From Draconibacterium sp. (lineage in GTDB: Bacteria > Bacteroidota > Bacteroidia > Bacteroidales > Prolixibacteraceae): DNA of 41,445 bases. The notes under the pieces are model-generated. The model did not search any database, was not told where the DNA came from, and saw only the letters and a program-made list of their open reading frames with translations. The position numbers and the translations under genes are program-made. The DNA is taken from positions 1 to 41,445 of the forward strand of contig WOYV01000012.1 in NCBI GenBank assembly GCA_011620585.1, given 5' to 3'. Below, one piece after another: positions 27,356-35,410 of the stretch; the first letter of the stretch is position 1, and the number at the start of each line of letters is the position of its first letter.

Positions 27356-27988
27356 ATGCATATACACGAATTAAATCCCTGGAGAACTTTAATTGCGCTT
27401 TCTGCTTTTATTGTAATTCTGATTATTGGGTTGATAACCATGCCTAAGCCATTGCTGAAGTATGAAAAAACTGTAGACGAAAGTGTTAACGCGCTTGTTG
27501 AATCGGATGCCTATTTTTACCCGTGGGAACTGGAGCAGGTAATTGCTAAAGAAACCGATACGATCGTTCTTTTCGATCTCAGGAATAACTTTGTCTTCGG
27601 ACAAGGACATATCCCGGGAGCAGAAAATCTATCGGCAAGTGTTTTAAGCCGAAAAGAAAATATCGAGCGCATGAAAAAGCTTCGGGACCTGGGCGTAACA
27701 GTGGTTCTGTATGGTGATAGCGAGCTCGATGCTAATGGCCCCTGGATGTTATACCGTCAGGTAGGTTTCAACAATGTAAAGCTTTTACTCGGGGGATATC
27801 GTTATTATTTCGAACATAAGGACGACTTGTCTGCAACAATCAACGACGATGGTTACAAGAGAGGTATTGCACGATACGATTACGCCGAAATGGCTGCTCC
27901 CAAAGATGGCGCTGTACTTTCCGATATTGAAAAACCAGTTCAGGTCCAACGCCGACAAAAATCGAATGTAGCAGCCGGTGGTTGCTAA
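27356..27988 (+). CDS. Membrane-anchored rhodanese-fold protein B with C-terminal GGC tail
   Basis: 210 residues with one N-terminal membrane helix (about 10-30) and a periplasmic rhodanese fold: VLFDLRNNFVFGQGHIPGAENL (about 64-85), loop VVLYGDSELDANG where the catalytic Cys would be, and KLLLGGYRYYF. The rhodanese Cys is absent, and the C-terminal Cys is the only cysteine of the whole protein. A flexible linker of about 40 residues leads to VQVQRRQKSNVAAGGC, shared exactly with protein A, while the two rhodanese domains are strongly diverged. It is the last gene of the operon, ending 53 bp before a terminator. A sulfur-carrier role is inferred from context and tail; no family with an established function was recognised. 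Confidence 0.85.
   Translation: MHIHELNPWRTLIALSAFIVILIIGLITMPKPLLKYEKTVDESVNALVESDAYFYPWELEQVIAKETDTIVLFDLRNNFVFGQGHIPGAENLSASVLSRKENIERMKKLRDLGVTVVLYGDSELDANGPWMLYRQVGFNNVKLLLGGYRYYFEHKDDLSATINDDGYKRGIARYDYAEMAAPKDGAVLSDIEKPVQVQRRQKSNVAAGGC
27938..27985 (+). other. C-terminal Cys tail, copy 2
   Basis: Encodes the same 16 residues as copy 1 at 27283-27330 and supplies the only Cys of the protein. Confidence 0.9.
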
Positions 27989-28041
27989 AAAACCAAAACC
28001 TACATATTTCAAAAATCAAGATTGACCTTGTTTTTAGAAAG

Positions 28042-28069
28042 TCCCGGTGAATTTTCATCGGGATTTTTT
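28042..28069 (+). terminator. Intrinsic terminator of the psr-like operon
   Basis: Stem TCCCGGTGA / TCATCGGGA (nine pairs, one G-U), 4-nt loop ATTT, then six Ts. It closes the seven-gene operon starting at 21793. Confidence 0.9.
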
Positions 28070-28082
28070 CTTTGGAATCATT

Positions 28083-28114
28083 TTTGTTTGAAGACAGCGT
28101 AAAGCTTACTTTTA
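28083..28114 (+). promoter_or_regulatory. Candidate promoter of the response-regulator gene
   Basis: TTTG at 28083-28086, 20 nt, then TACTTTTA at 28107-28114, which matches the -7 consensus TAnnTTTG at all but the last base. The ATG is at 28137. Confidence 0.4.
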
Positions 28115-28136
28115 CAAAAATAATAAATCACAATAC

Positions 28137-29300
28137 ATGTCACGGATCCTGGTAATTGACGATGAGAGAAGTATACGGAATACCTTAAAAGATATTCTCG
28201 GGTACGAGAAGTATGAAGTGGACCTGGCAGAAGATGGCCAGAAGGGAATAGAAATGATCCATTCGGCGGAATACGATATTGTTTTATGCGATATCAAAAT
28301 GCCCGGACTCGACGGAATAGAAGTGCTGGAGCGTATTGTTGTTTTGGCACCTGATACCCCGGTAGTCATGATATCGGGCCACGGGAATATTGATACCGCA
28401 GTGGAATCGATTAAAAAGGGAGCGTTCGATTATATTGAGAAACCACTGGACCTGAACCGCCTCCTCATTACCATCCGCAATGCGATGGATAAATCAAACC
28501 TGGTTACCGAAACCAAAATTCTGAAAAAGAAAGTCAACAAGAAATACGAGATCGTTGGTGAATCGAAAGCTATTTCCGATGTTATTACAATGGCTGATCG
28601 CGTAGCTCCTACCGATGCAAGGGTGTTGATTACAGGTTCTAACGGAACAGGTAAAGAATTGGTTGCAAGAAGGATCCACGATCAAAGCAACCGGTCTTCA
28701 GGCCCATTTATCGAAGTTAACTGTGCTGCAATTCCATCAGAATTAATCGAAAGCGAATTGTTTGGACACGAAAAGGGAGCTTTTACTTCGGCTGTAAAAC
28801 AACGACTTGGTAAATTTGAGCAAGCAAACGGTGGAACCTTGTTTTTAGATGAGATTGGAGATATGAGCTTGTCGGCGCAGGCAAAAGTATTGCGCGCCTT
28901 GCAGGAAAGTATAATCAGCCGGGTAGGAGGCGATAAACAGATTAAAGTTGACGTTCGTGTTGTAGCTGCTACCAATAAAAATCTGTCGGAAGAAATTGCT
29001 GGAAATAAATTTCGTGAGGACCTTTATCACCGTTTGAGCGTGATCCTGATCAAAGTGCCTACATTGAACGAGCGCATTGAGGATATTCCACTTTTAGCTA
29101 CGCACTTTATTAAACAAATTTGCGGAGAATACGGCATGTCGGAGAAAACCATTACAGTGGACGCTTTAAAAGAACTTCAGAAATTTAACTGGACAGGAAA
29201 CATTCGGGAGTTTAGAAATGTGATCGAGCGTTTGATTATTCTTTGCGATAACGAAATCGATGAAAAGGACGTGCTTAAATATGCTGCTCCTTTAAAATAA
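28137..29300 (+). CDS. NtrC-like sigma54-type response regulator without a DNA-binding domain
   Basis: 387 residues. Receiver domain (1-120) with acidic pocket D8-D9, phospho-acceptor D52 (CDIKMPG) and a late Lys in IEKPLD. The AAA+ domain (about 140-375) has Walker A GSNGTGKE, Walker B GGTLFLDEIGD and the sigma54-contact loop as GAFTSA instead of GAFTGA. The protein ends after the AAA+ lid (NEIDEKDVLKYAAPLK), so the Fis-type helix-turn-helix of NtrC is missing. Such forms may act from solution on sigma54 holoenzyme. No histidine kinase is adjacent. It has its own promoter and terminator, and a link to the upstream sulfur operon rests on position only. Confidence 0.9.
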   Translation: MSRILVIDDERSIRNTLKDILGYEKYEVDLAEDGQKGIEMIHSAEYDIVLCDIKMPGLDGIEVLERIVVLAPDTPVVMISGHGNIDTAVESIKKGAFDYIEKPLDLNRLLITIRNAMDKSNLVTETKILKKKVNKKYEIVGESKAISDVITMADRVAPTDARVLITGSNGTGKELVARRIHDQSNRSSGPFIEVNCAAIPSELIESELFGHEKGAFTSAVKQRLGKFEQANGGTLFLDEIGDMSLSAQAKVLRALQESIISRVGGDKQIKVDVRVVAATNKNLSEEIAGNKFREDLYHRLSVILIKVPTLNERIEDIPLLATHFIKQICGEYGMSEKTITVDALKELQKFNWTGNIREFRNVIERLIILCDNEIDEKDVLKYAAPLK

Positions 29301-29364
29301 TAAATGAAAATTTTATTCCCGGTTTTTTAAAACAACTTCGCGCCTTTGTTGTTTACTACTATAC

Positions 29365-29387
29365 AAATGCCCGAATTGGGGCATTTT
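29365..29387 (+). terminator. Likely terminator after the response regulator
   Basis: Perfect 8-bp stem AAATGCCC-GAATTG-GGGCATTT followed by only one further T (TTTT in total), 64 bp after the stop codon. Confidence 0.55.
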
Positions 29388-29560
29388 ACTAAAGCTTAAA
29401 GAAAATATTAGCCTCTGGTTTCGGAAGTCAATTTGTCATGGCGTATTATTAATCTTTCCCTCGGGAAAATACTTCTTCCGTTTTCAGGGGCTTTTCTTTT
29501 GCTAAATTCCATGCTTTTCACAATGGAACTTTGTAGCCTGTCACCAGCCGGAAAGCTTTC

Positions 29561-30307
29561 CTAAAATTTTACTTGCAGAAGGTAGAAAACGATATTCAGA
29601 ATAATGTAAAGAAGAATGGTTAAAGCCAGGCCATATACATTTAACCCGACTAAAAGAAGAAGTGCCAGGAACACAAAGATATAGCGGTACCAGTTATCTC
29701 CCCAACTTATATTTTTCATCTTCAGAGAGAACATGGGCATGTTAATTACCATCATTCCCGACATAAAGATGCCCAGAAACAATAGATTTTTTGTGGAGAA
29801 AATGACCGGGAAGAAAGCCTTGAATTTTGGAAATTCGAGCATCAATCCCAAAGAAGCCCAGAACAAACCATTAGCCGGAATCGGCAGACCGCGGAAAAAT
29901 GGTTCGTTACTTGAAAATACATTAAAACGTGCCAGCCGAATGGCTCCGAAAACCGGAATCAGAAAGGCTGAGAACAAAATAAGCCACTGATACCACGAGG
30001 CATCGATGTCGTATATACGCTGGTTGGTTTCGAAAAGCGAGAATTCGAGCAAAGTGAAAAGGATTGCACCCGGGGCTAAACCAAACGAAACTACATCGGC
30101 AAGCGAGTCGAGTTCTTTCCCAACTTCGGAATAAGCCTTTAAAAGCCGGGCAACAAGACCATCAAAAAAGTCGAAAACTGCGGCGGCACAAATAAAAATG
30201 GCGGCCCAGACCAAGTGTCCGTCGATAGCAAAAATGGTAGCCAACACGCCGGAAACCAGGTTTAGCGAGGTGATGAAGTTGGGTATTTGCCGAATGATTG
30301 ACTTCAT
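29561..30307 (-). CDS. pssA: CDP-diacylglycerol--serine O-phosphatidyltransferase
   Basis: A membrane enzyme that joins CDP-diacylglycerol and serine to give phosphatidylserine, the precursor of phosphatidylethanolamine. 248 residues, about eight hydrophobic segments. The CDP-alcohol phosphotransferase signature DGxxAR-x8-G-x3-D-x3-D is complete (DGLVARLLKAYSEVGKELD then SLAD), near residues 46-70. The start ATG lies 1 bp after the cdsA stop, so it is co-transcribed with the enzyme that makes its substrate. The C-terminal half is longer than the catalytic core, as in the larger bacterial PssA type. Confidence 0.93.
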   Translation of the reverse strand: MKSIIRQIPNFITSLNLVSGVLATIFAIDGHLVWAAIFICAAAVFDFFDGLVARLLKAYSEVGKELDSLADVVSFGLAPGAILFTLLEFSLFETNQRIYDIDASWYQWLILFSAFLIPVFGAIRLARFNVFSSNEPFFRGLPIPANGLFWASLGLMLEFPKFKAFFPVIFSTKNLLFLGIFMSGMMVINMPMFSLKMKNISWGDNWYRYIFVFLALLLLVGLNVYGLALTILLYIILNIVFYLLQVKF

Positions 30308-30308
30308 G

Positions 30309-31139
30309 TTACAAGTTTAAGTAAAGGATTAACCAGGAAAAGACCATCGGAACCACAAAAAGTAAACTGTCGAGCCGATCGAGAAATCCGCCGTGTCCGG
30401 GCAAAATATTCCCCGAATCCTTTGCCCCAATCTCGCGCTTCAGCTTCGATTCGAACAAATCGCCCAGTGTTCCAAACGAAACAGTCAGGACCGCGATAAC
30501 GATCCATGCGGTCATGCTCACGGCCTGAAACATCACCGCATTTATAATGCCCATAATAATTCCAAAAACGGCTCCTCCAACCAGTCCTTCCCACGATTTT
30601 TTGGGAGATATACTGGGGCACATTTTATGTTTTCCAAACTGGGTTCCCACCAGGTAGGCAAACGAATCGTTTACCCAAATAATAAAGAAAACACCAGCTA
30701 AAATCCAGGGATAAAAAGCATGAGCTTGTCCTCCGGCCGAAGTATATACAACAAAATTCATCAAACTAAACGGACCGGCAATATATATGAATCCCAAGAT
30801 AGTGAGACCGCTGCGTTCAAGCGTGTTCCGGTTGCTGCGAAACAGTTCGATTATGAACATAATCAGGACAATGGGAATAAAAGCCAGGCTAAAAACCTGC
30901 GGGATATAATTATTGGCAACCGCGAAGCATAACAGGAAATAAATCACCCCCATAAAACTTCCGGGGAAGCGTGTGATTTTGTGGCCGGCACCTTCAACCA
31001 TGGCGTAAAACTCGTACTGTGTAAAAAAAAGCAGTGTCCCGAAAACCAAGGCAAAAAGCAGTGGATGGACTAAAATCCCGCCCATAATAACAACAACGTA
31101 AATGATGCCCCAAAGCGAACGTTTTACAAGATCACTCAC
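30309..31139 (-). CDS. cdsA: Phosphatidate cytidylyltransferase
   Basis: A membrane enzyme that makes CDP-diacylglycerol from phosphatidate and CTP. 276 residues, about eight hydrophobic segments. The family signature is visible near the C-terminus: SPKKSWEG, then GDLFESKLKRE and KDSGNILPGHGGFLDRLDS. The start is GTG at 31139 (MSDLVKRS); no better ATG lies upstream in frame. It is first in a two-gene unit with pssA, forming a phospholipid-synthesis operon. Confidence 0.95.
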   Translation of the reverse strand: MSDLVKRSLWGIIYVVVIMGGILVHPLLFALVFGTLLFFTQYEFYAMVEGAGHKITRFPGSFMGVIYFLLCFAVANNYIPQVFSLAFIPIVLIMFIIELFRSNRNTLERSGLTILGFIYIAGPFSLMNFVVYTSAGGQAHAFYPWILAGVFFIIWVNDSFAYLVGTQFGKHKMCPSISPKKSWEGLVGGAVFGIIMGIINAVMFQAVSMTAWIVIAVLTVSFGTLGDLFESKLKREIGAKDSGNILPGHGGFLDRLDSLLFVVPMVFSWLILYLNL

Positions 31140-31320
31140 CCTTTATCTTTTTGTGAACTCAGCTGCACTACAGTCCATATATGATAAGGATGGATGCATT
31201 GAGTTATATTGGTTATTAAATAAAGTTCGGAGTCTGGCGCATCGATGAAGGCTTTCAGATATTTTGCGTATGTTTTCAGCAAGCATAATTTTTATTTCAG
31301 TCGGGCTTTTCTCCATGCCG

Positions 31321-31328
31321 CAAAGTTA
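31321..31328 (-). promoter_or_regulatory. Candidate -7 box of cdsA-pssA
   Basis: On the minus strand the sequence reads TAACTTTG, an exact TAnnTTTG match, about 180 nt before the cdsA start. No clear -33 TTTG is seen. The lutC-like gene ends 36 bp upstream. Confidence 0.4.
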
Positions 31329-31363
31329 GTAAAATCTGTTAATGCTGTTTCGGCTCGTTTCGA

Positions 31364-31978
31364 CTATGAAATGAAGACATGTAATTCACGCGGCCCGTGT
31401 GCTCCCATTACCAGGGTTTTTTCAATATCGGCAGTGCGGCTCGGGCCTGTAATAAGGGTGATTTGCGATGGAAGATTTTGGCCGTATTTGTGCTGGATAT
31501 TGGTGTAAGCCGCGCCTAAATAATCTACAATCTGAGTTTTATCGGCTATCACCACATGCACGGGTGGATAAACCGAAAGTTGTCGGCCTCCACCTAACGC
31601 CGAACTTACCATCACCGATCCTGTATGTGCGATCAGAGATTCACACGAAGTAATTCCAACTTCTATTGTTTTTGGCAGAACAACTGAAGAGGAATACGGA
31701 ATATCGTTTTCTTTAAGTTGTTCCTGCAAAGTTTTTTCGTTGCAGATAATATTCTCACCTGTATATGTCGAAAGAAAATTGTGCAGCGCAGAAAACATTG
31801 CTTCCTTTGTCTCACATAAATGAACGCTCCCGTTCACTTTCTCCAGGTTTTCTTTGAAGGCAAGCTCCAAAGGTTGATCAATCGAAAAGTAAACGGGAGC
31901 ATCAAAATCAGGTTTATCCGGATCCGGATAAACAGCATTTTTCAGCCGATTCAGTATTTCTTCCCGGGCCGAACTCAT
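31364..31978 (-). CDS. LUD-domain protein (LutC/YkgG family)
   Basis: 204 residues of the LUD fold. Recognisable elements are GITSCESLIAHTGSVMVSS, SVYPPVHVVIA and LITGPSRTADIE, the last being the hallmark of LutC/YkgG. LutC acts with LutA and LutB in lactate oxidation, but neither is in this window, so the role of this copy is open. It starts 4 bp after the ftsH stop, on the same strand, and is probably co-transcribed with ftsH and rsfS. Confidence 0.85.
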   Translation of the reverse strand: MSSAREEILNRLKNAVYPDPDKPDFDAPVYFSIDQPLELAFKENLEKVNGSVHLCETKEAMFSALHNFLSTYTGENIICNEKTLQEQLKENDIPYSSSVVLPKTIEVGITSCESLIAHTGSVMVSSALGGGRQLSVYPPVHVVIADKTQIVDYLGAAYTNIQHKYGQNLPSQITLITGPSRTADIEKTLVMGAHGPRELHVFIS

Positions 31979-31982
31979 CCTG

Positions 31983-34076
31983 TTATGCTAAAGTATCTTT
32001 TTCAGAATCCTCTTTTTTGGACTTTTTGGCAACCGGAGGCTTTTCTTCTGTGTTCTTTTCTGAAACAGTAACTTCATTATTGCCATTTTCACCGATCAAG
32101 TGTTTTTTATCCCACGGACGTTTCCCAAAAATCTCTTCAAGGTCTTCACTAAATATTACCTCGCGTTCAAGCAACATTTGAGCAAGTTTTGTATGTCCTT
32201 CCGAGTTTTCACGAAGTATTTGTTTGGCCCTAACATACTGACTGTCTATCAGCAGTTTTACTTCCGAGTCAATCAGTTCGGCTGTTTTTTCGCTATAAGG
32301 CTTCGTAAAATTATAATCCGATTGTCCGGTCGAGTCGTAATAACTTACGTTTCCAACTTTCTCGCTCATTCCAAAAATACTTACCATTGCAAAGGCCTGC
32401 TTGGTCACTTTTTCCAGGTCATTTTGCGCCCCCGATGATATTTTCCCGAATATCAGTTCTTCGGCTGCGCGACCACCAAGCGCCGACGCCATTTCGTCGA
32501 GTAACTGATCTTTTGTGGTAATCGAACGTTCTTCGGGCAAATACCAGGCAGCTCCAAGCGCTTTTCCGCGTGGTACAATCGTTACTTTTACCAGCGGGTG
32601 GGCATATTCGAGCAACCAACTGATTGTAGCATGACCGGCTTCGTGGAAGGCGATGGTTTTCTTTTCTTCCTGCGAAATAATTTTATTCTTCTTCTCCAAA
32701 CCACCTATAATACGGTCAACCGCATCAAGGAAATCCTGTTTGGTAACAGCTTCACGATTTCTGCGGGCAGCAATCAGAGCTGCTTCGTTACACACGTTGG
32801 CAATATCGGCACCTGAAAATCCGGGTGTTTGTTTGGCCAGAAAATCAACTTTAACATCCTCTCCCAGTTTTAACGGACGAAGGTGAACATTGAAAATCTC
32901 ACTGCGTTCATTTAGGTCGGGCAATTCAACATGGATCTGACGGTCAAAACGGCCGGCACGCATTAATGCGCGGTCGAGAATATCGGCACGGTTGGTTGCA
33001 GCCAGAATGATTACTCCGCTGTTGGTATCAAAACCATCCATTTCGGTTAGCAACTGGTTGAGTGTATTTTCACGTTCATCGTTCGATCCCATGTTGGGGT
33101 TCCGTCCACGGGCCCGTCCTATGGCATCAATCTCGTCGATGAAAACAATACATGGCGCTTTTTCCTTGGCTTGTTTAAAAAGATCGCGAACTCGCGATGC
33201 CCCAACTCCGACAAACATCTCCACAAAATCGGACCCCGACATCGAGAAGAAAGGTACGTTGGCTTCGCCTGCAACTGCTTTGGCAAGCAGCGTTTTACCT
33301 GTTCCCGGAGGACCAACCAGTAAAGCTCCTTTCGGAATTTTACCTCCCAGTTTGGTGAATTTTAAGGGTTGTTTCAGAAATTCTACAATTTCTTCGACTT
33401 CCTGTTTAGCTTCGGCCAGTCCTGCCACATCTTTAAACGAGGTAGAAACCCGCTGATCTTTATCAAATATTTTAGCCTGTGATTTTCCAACGTTAAAAAT
33501 ACCCCCGGCACCACCACCCCCGCTGCCACGGCTCATACGACGGAAAATCCACCACCACACTAAAATTATGATGATGAATGGCCCAATCGAGAAAAGAACG
33601 TCGCGTAACCAGTTGGTTTCCTTTTTGTATTCGGGTAGAATTTCAGTTGGTGAACCTTCCTGGGCTTCACGCAAATTGCGCTCGAATGTTTCAACCGAAC
33701 CAATGTTAAACGAGAAGTGTGGCCCGATATCGCTCGGTTTCACAAAGCTGTTCTCGAACTCGGTTTTGTAGTTATCAACCTTATCCTTTTTGATGTAGAT
33801 ATTCGCTTTTTCATCGTTCACCACTACTATACGTTCCACATCGTGGTTAGCCAGCATAGTCGATTTTACCTTGCTCCAGGTGGTATCAATTGGTCCACGA
33901 CTGTTGCTCAGGTAAAACTGAATGATAAGGAAAACAATGGCAATGATACCGTAAATCCAATAAGCATTAAATTTCGGTGGTTTTCCGTCTCCTTTTTTAT
34001 TGGGTGTAAATCGCCCAAAAGGATTGTTGTCGTTGTTATTATCTTTCGTTGAATTATTTTGTTTGTTGTCTGTCAT
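31983..34076 (-). CDS. ftsH: ATP-dependent zinc metalloprotease FtsH
   Basis: A membrane-bound AAA+ protease that degrades unassembled membrane proteins and regulators. 697 residues. A polar Asn-rich N-terminus is followed by a first membrane helix (about 40-60), a periplasmic domain, a second helix (about 160-180) and a Gly-rich linker. Then come Walker A GPPGTGKT, Walker [12 protein letters not shown], the second region of homology ([20 protein letters not shown]) and the zinc motif HEAGH. The C-terminal tail is Lys/Glu-rich and probably disordered. I chose the ATG at 34076 (MTDNKQNN) over the TTG at 34082. It follows rsfS by 9 bp. Confidence 0.97.
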   Translation of the reverse strand: MTDNKQNNSTKDNNNDNNPFGRFTPNKKGDGKPPKFNAYWIYGIIAIVFLIIQFYLSNSRGPIDTTWSKVKSTMLANHDVERIVVVNDEKANIYIKKDKVDNYKTEFENSFVKPSDIGPHFSFNIGSVETFERNLREAQEGSPTEILPEYKKETNWLRDVLFSIGPFIIIILVWWWIFRRMSRGSGGGGAGGIFNVGKSQAKIFDKDQRVSTSFKDVAGLAEAKQEVEEIVEFLKQPLKFTKLGGKIPKGALLVGPPGTGKTLLAKAVAGEANVPFFSMSGSDFVEMFVGVGASRVRDLFKQAKEKAPCIVFIDEIDAIGRARGRNPNMGSNDERENTLNQLLTEMDGFDTNSGVIILAATNRADILDRALMRAGRFDRQIHVELPDLNERSEIFNVHLRPLKLGEDVKVDFLAKQTPGFSGADIANVCNEAALIAARRNREAVTKQDFLDAVDRIIGGLEKKNKIISQEEKKTIAFHEAGHATISWLLEYAHPLVKVTIVPRGKALGAAWYLPEERSITTKDQLLDEMASALGGRAAEELIFGKISSGAQNDLEKVTKQAFAMVSIFGMSEKVGNVSYYDSTGQSDYNFTKPYSEKTAELIDSEVKLLIDSQYVRAKQILRENSEGHTKLAQMLLEREVIFSEDLEEIFGKRPWDKKHLIGENGNNEVTVSEKNTEEKPPVAKKSKKEDSEKDTLA

Positions 34077-34085
34077 GATCAAATT

Positions 34086-34457
34086 TTATACTGCTTCTTC
34101 TATCTTTTTTCTTTTTGCATCGGCCCAAAGTCCTTCGAGGTTGTAAAACTCCCGAGCCTCTTTTTGGAAAACATGAACCATAACATCGCCGTAATCCAGT
34201 AAAATCCAAATTGCATTCCGGTAGCCGTCTCTGTGCCAAACATCTTCCCCTGTCGTTTTTTTAACGGTTTCTTCCACCGAATGCGCAATTGAATCGGCGT
34301 GTGTTGATGATGTTCCGTGACAAATTATAAATGCGCCGCACTCGGTATGGTGTATGCTTTCTAAGTCAATGAGCGTAATGTCTTTACCTTTTAAATTTTG
34401 AATTCCTTCAAGGATTGCTTCTGTTAGTTTTTCTGTTTCTCCCTTATTCTTCTTCAT
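34086..34457 (-). CDS. rsfS: Ribosomal silencing factor RsfS
   Basis: 123 residues, the usual length. It binds ribosomal protein uL14 and blocks subunit joining when nutrients are short. Family motifs are IDLESI near residue 30, FIICHGTSSTHADSI, DVWHRDGYRNAIWILLDYGDVMVHVF and the C-terminal REFYNLEGLWADA. It is first of the rsfS-ftsH-lutC-like unit and divergent from birA. Confidence 0.95.
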   Translation of the reverse strand: MKKNKGETEKLTEAILEGIQNLKGKDITLIDLESIHHTECGAFIICHGTSSTHADSIAHSVEETVKKTTGEDVWHRDGYRNAIWILLDYGDVMVHVFQKEAREFYNLEGLWADAKRKKIEEAV

Positions 34458-34476
34458 AAAAATTTATTGTTCCACA

Positions 34477-34484
34477 CAAAGATA
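34477..34484 (-). promoter_or_regulatory. Candidate -7 box of rsfS-ftsH
   Basis: TATCTTTG on the minus strand, an exact TAnnTTTG match, 20 nt before the rsfS ATG. The -33 element is not obvious. Confidence 0.5.
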
Positions 34485-34536
34485 ATCTTTTTGTGCATTA
34501 ACCATTTTTTGCCAGAATGGTTTACTTTTAAAGCAC

Positions 34537-35277
34537 ATGAAATTAACGAATAAAAATATCATCTTATTGGGCGAAGTTGAAAGTACCAACAACTATGCCA
34601 TGCAATTGGTTTCGGACAAGGCGAAGGAAGGTACTGTCGTTTTGGCACAATATCAGAGCAGGGGGCGCGGACAGGCAGGCAGATACTGGGAAAGCGGGGC
34701 GGAGAAAAATTTACTGATGAGTGTAATCTTAGAGCCCACTTTCCTCGAAGCGGGCGATCAATTTTACCTTTCGATGATTGTTAGTCTGGCGCTTGTCCGA
34801 TTTCTTCGAAAGCATATTTCAGAAGTCAGCATAAAATGGCCGAACGATATTTATGTGGATGAGCGAAAGATAGCAGGAATCCTGATTGAAAACAGTGTAA
34901 AAGGATCGACGCTCGAAAAATCGGTAGTTGGGATCGGATTAAACATCAACCAGGAACTCTTTACTTCAGACGCACCAAACCCGGTTTCGTTGAAACAATT
35001 GACAGGTAAAGAGTATTTGCTGGCAGAAATTCTGGACGAGTTTCTGGAGGATTTGGAATACTGGTATCAGACTCTTTATCTGAAAGATTTTGCAACCATC
35101 AGGCAAGCTTATTCTTCGGCGCTTTTCCGCAAAAGTGGTTGGTACTTGTATCGGGCTGCGGGGGAGGAATTTTTGGCACAAATTGTTGGAGTTGCTGAAT
35201 TTGGACAGTTGCTTTTGGAAGACCGTTCCGGGAAAATCAGAACTTATAGGTTCAAGGAAGTGGAATTTGTTTTATAA
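34537..35277 (+). CDS. birA: Biotin--[acetyl-CoA-carboxylase] ligase
   Basis: Activates biotin with ATP and attaches it to the carrier protein of biotin-dependent carboxylases; cytoplasmic. 246 residues with the catalytic elements EVESTNNYA, the biotinyl-AMP loop SRGRGQAGRYW and SIKWPNDIYVDERKIAGILIE. There is no N-terminal helix-turn-helix, so this is the monofunctional ligase type and not a repressor. It is divergent from rsfS with a 79-bp spacer and is transcribed alone. Confidence 0.95.
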   Translation: MKLTNKNIILLGEVESTNNYAMQLVSDKAKEGTVVLAQYQSRGRGQAGRYWESGAEKNLLMSVILEPTFLEAGDQFYLSMIVSLALVRFLRKHISEVSIKWPNDIYVDERKIAGILIENSVKGSTLEKSVVGIGLNINQELFTSDAPNPVSLKQLTGKEYLLAEILDEFLEDLEYWYQTLYLKDFATIRQAYSSALFRKSGWYLYRAAGEEFLAQIVGVAEFGQLLLEDRSGKIRTYRFKEVEFVL

Positions 35278-35278
35278 A

Positions 35279-35402
35279 GCTTCAAGCTACAAGCCGCAAG
35301 CTAAAGATTCACAAGAATTAACCGTAAGAAATTGCTGAAAAATTGCATTATCGCATTTCCGCATTTTCTTCTCCGTCCTTCAGTCCCTCGATCCTTCAGT
35401 GA
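35279..35402. repeat. Cluster of short iterated intergenic repeats
   Basis: Three different short repeat families lie side by side downstream of birA. First, 7-mers ending CAAGC (TTCAAGC, TACAAGC, CGCAAGC) from 35281. Second, 8-mers starting GCATT (GCATTATC, GCATTTCC, GCATTTTC) around 35343. Third, CCTTCAGT twice near 35380-35400. None is coding. The pattern resembles the iterated leader at 1-51 in style but not in sequence. Confidence 0.6.
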
Positions 35403-35410
35403 TTCAATAA

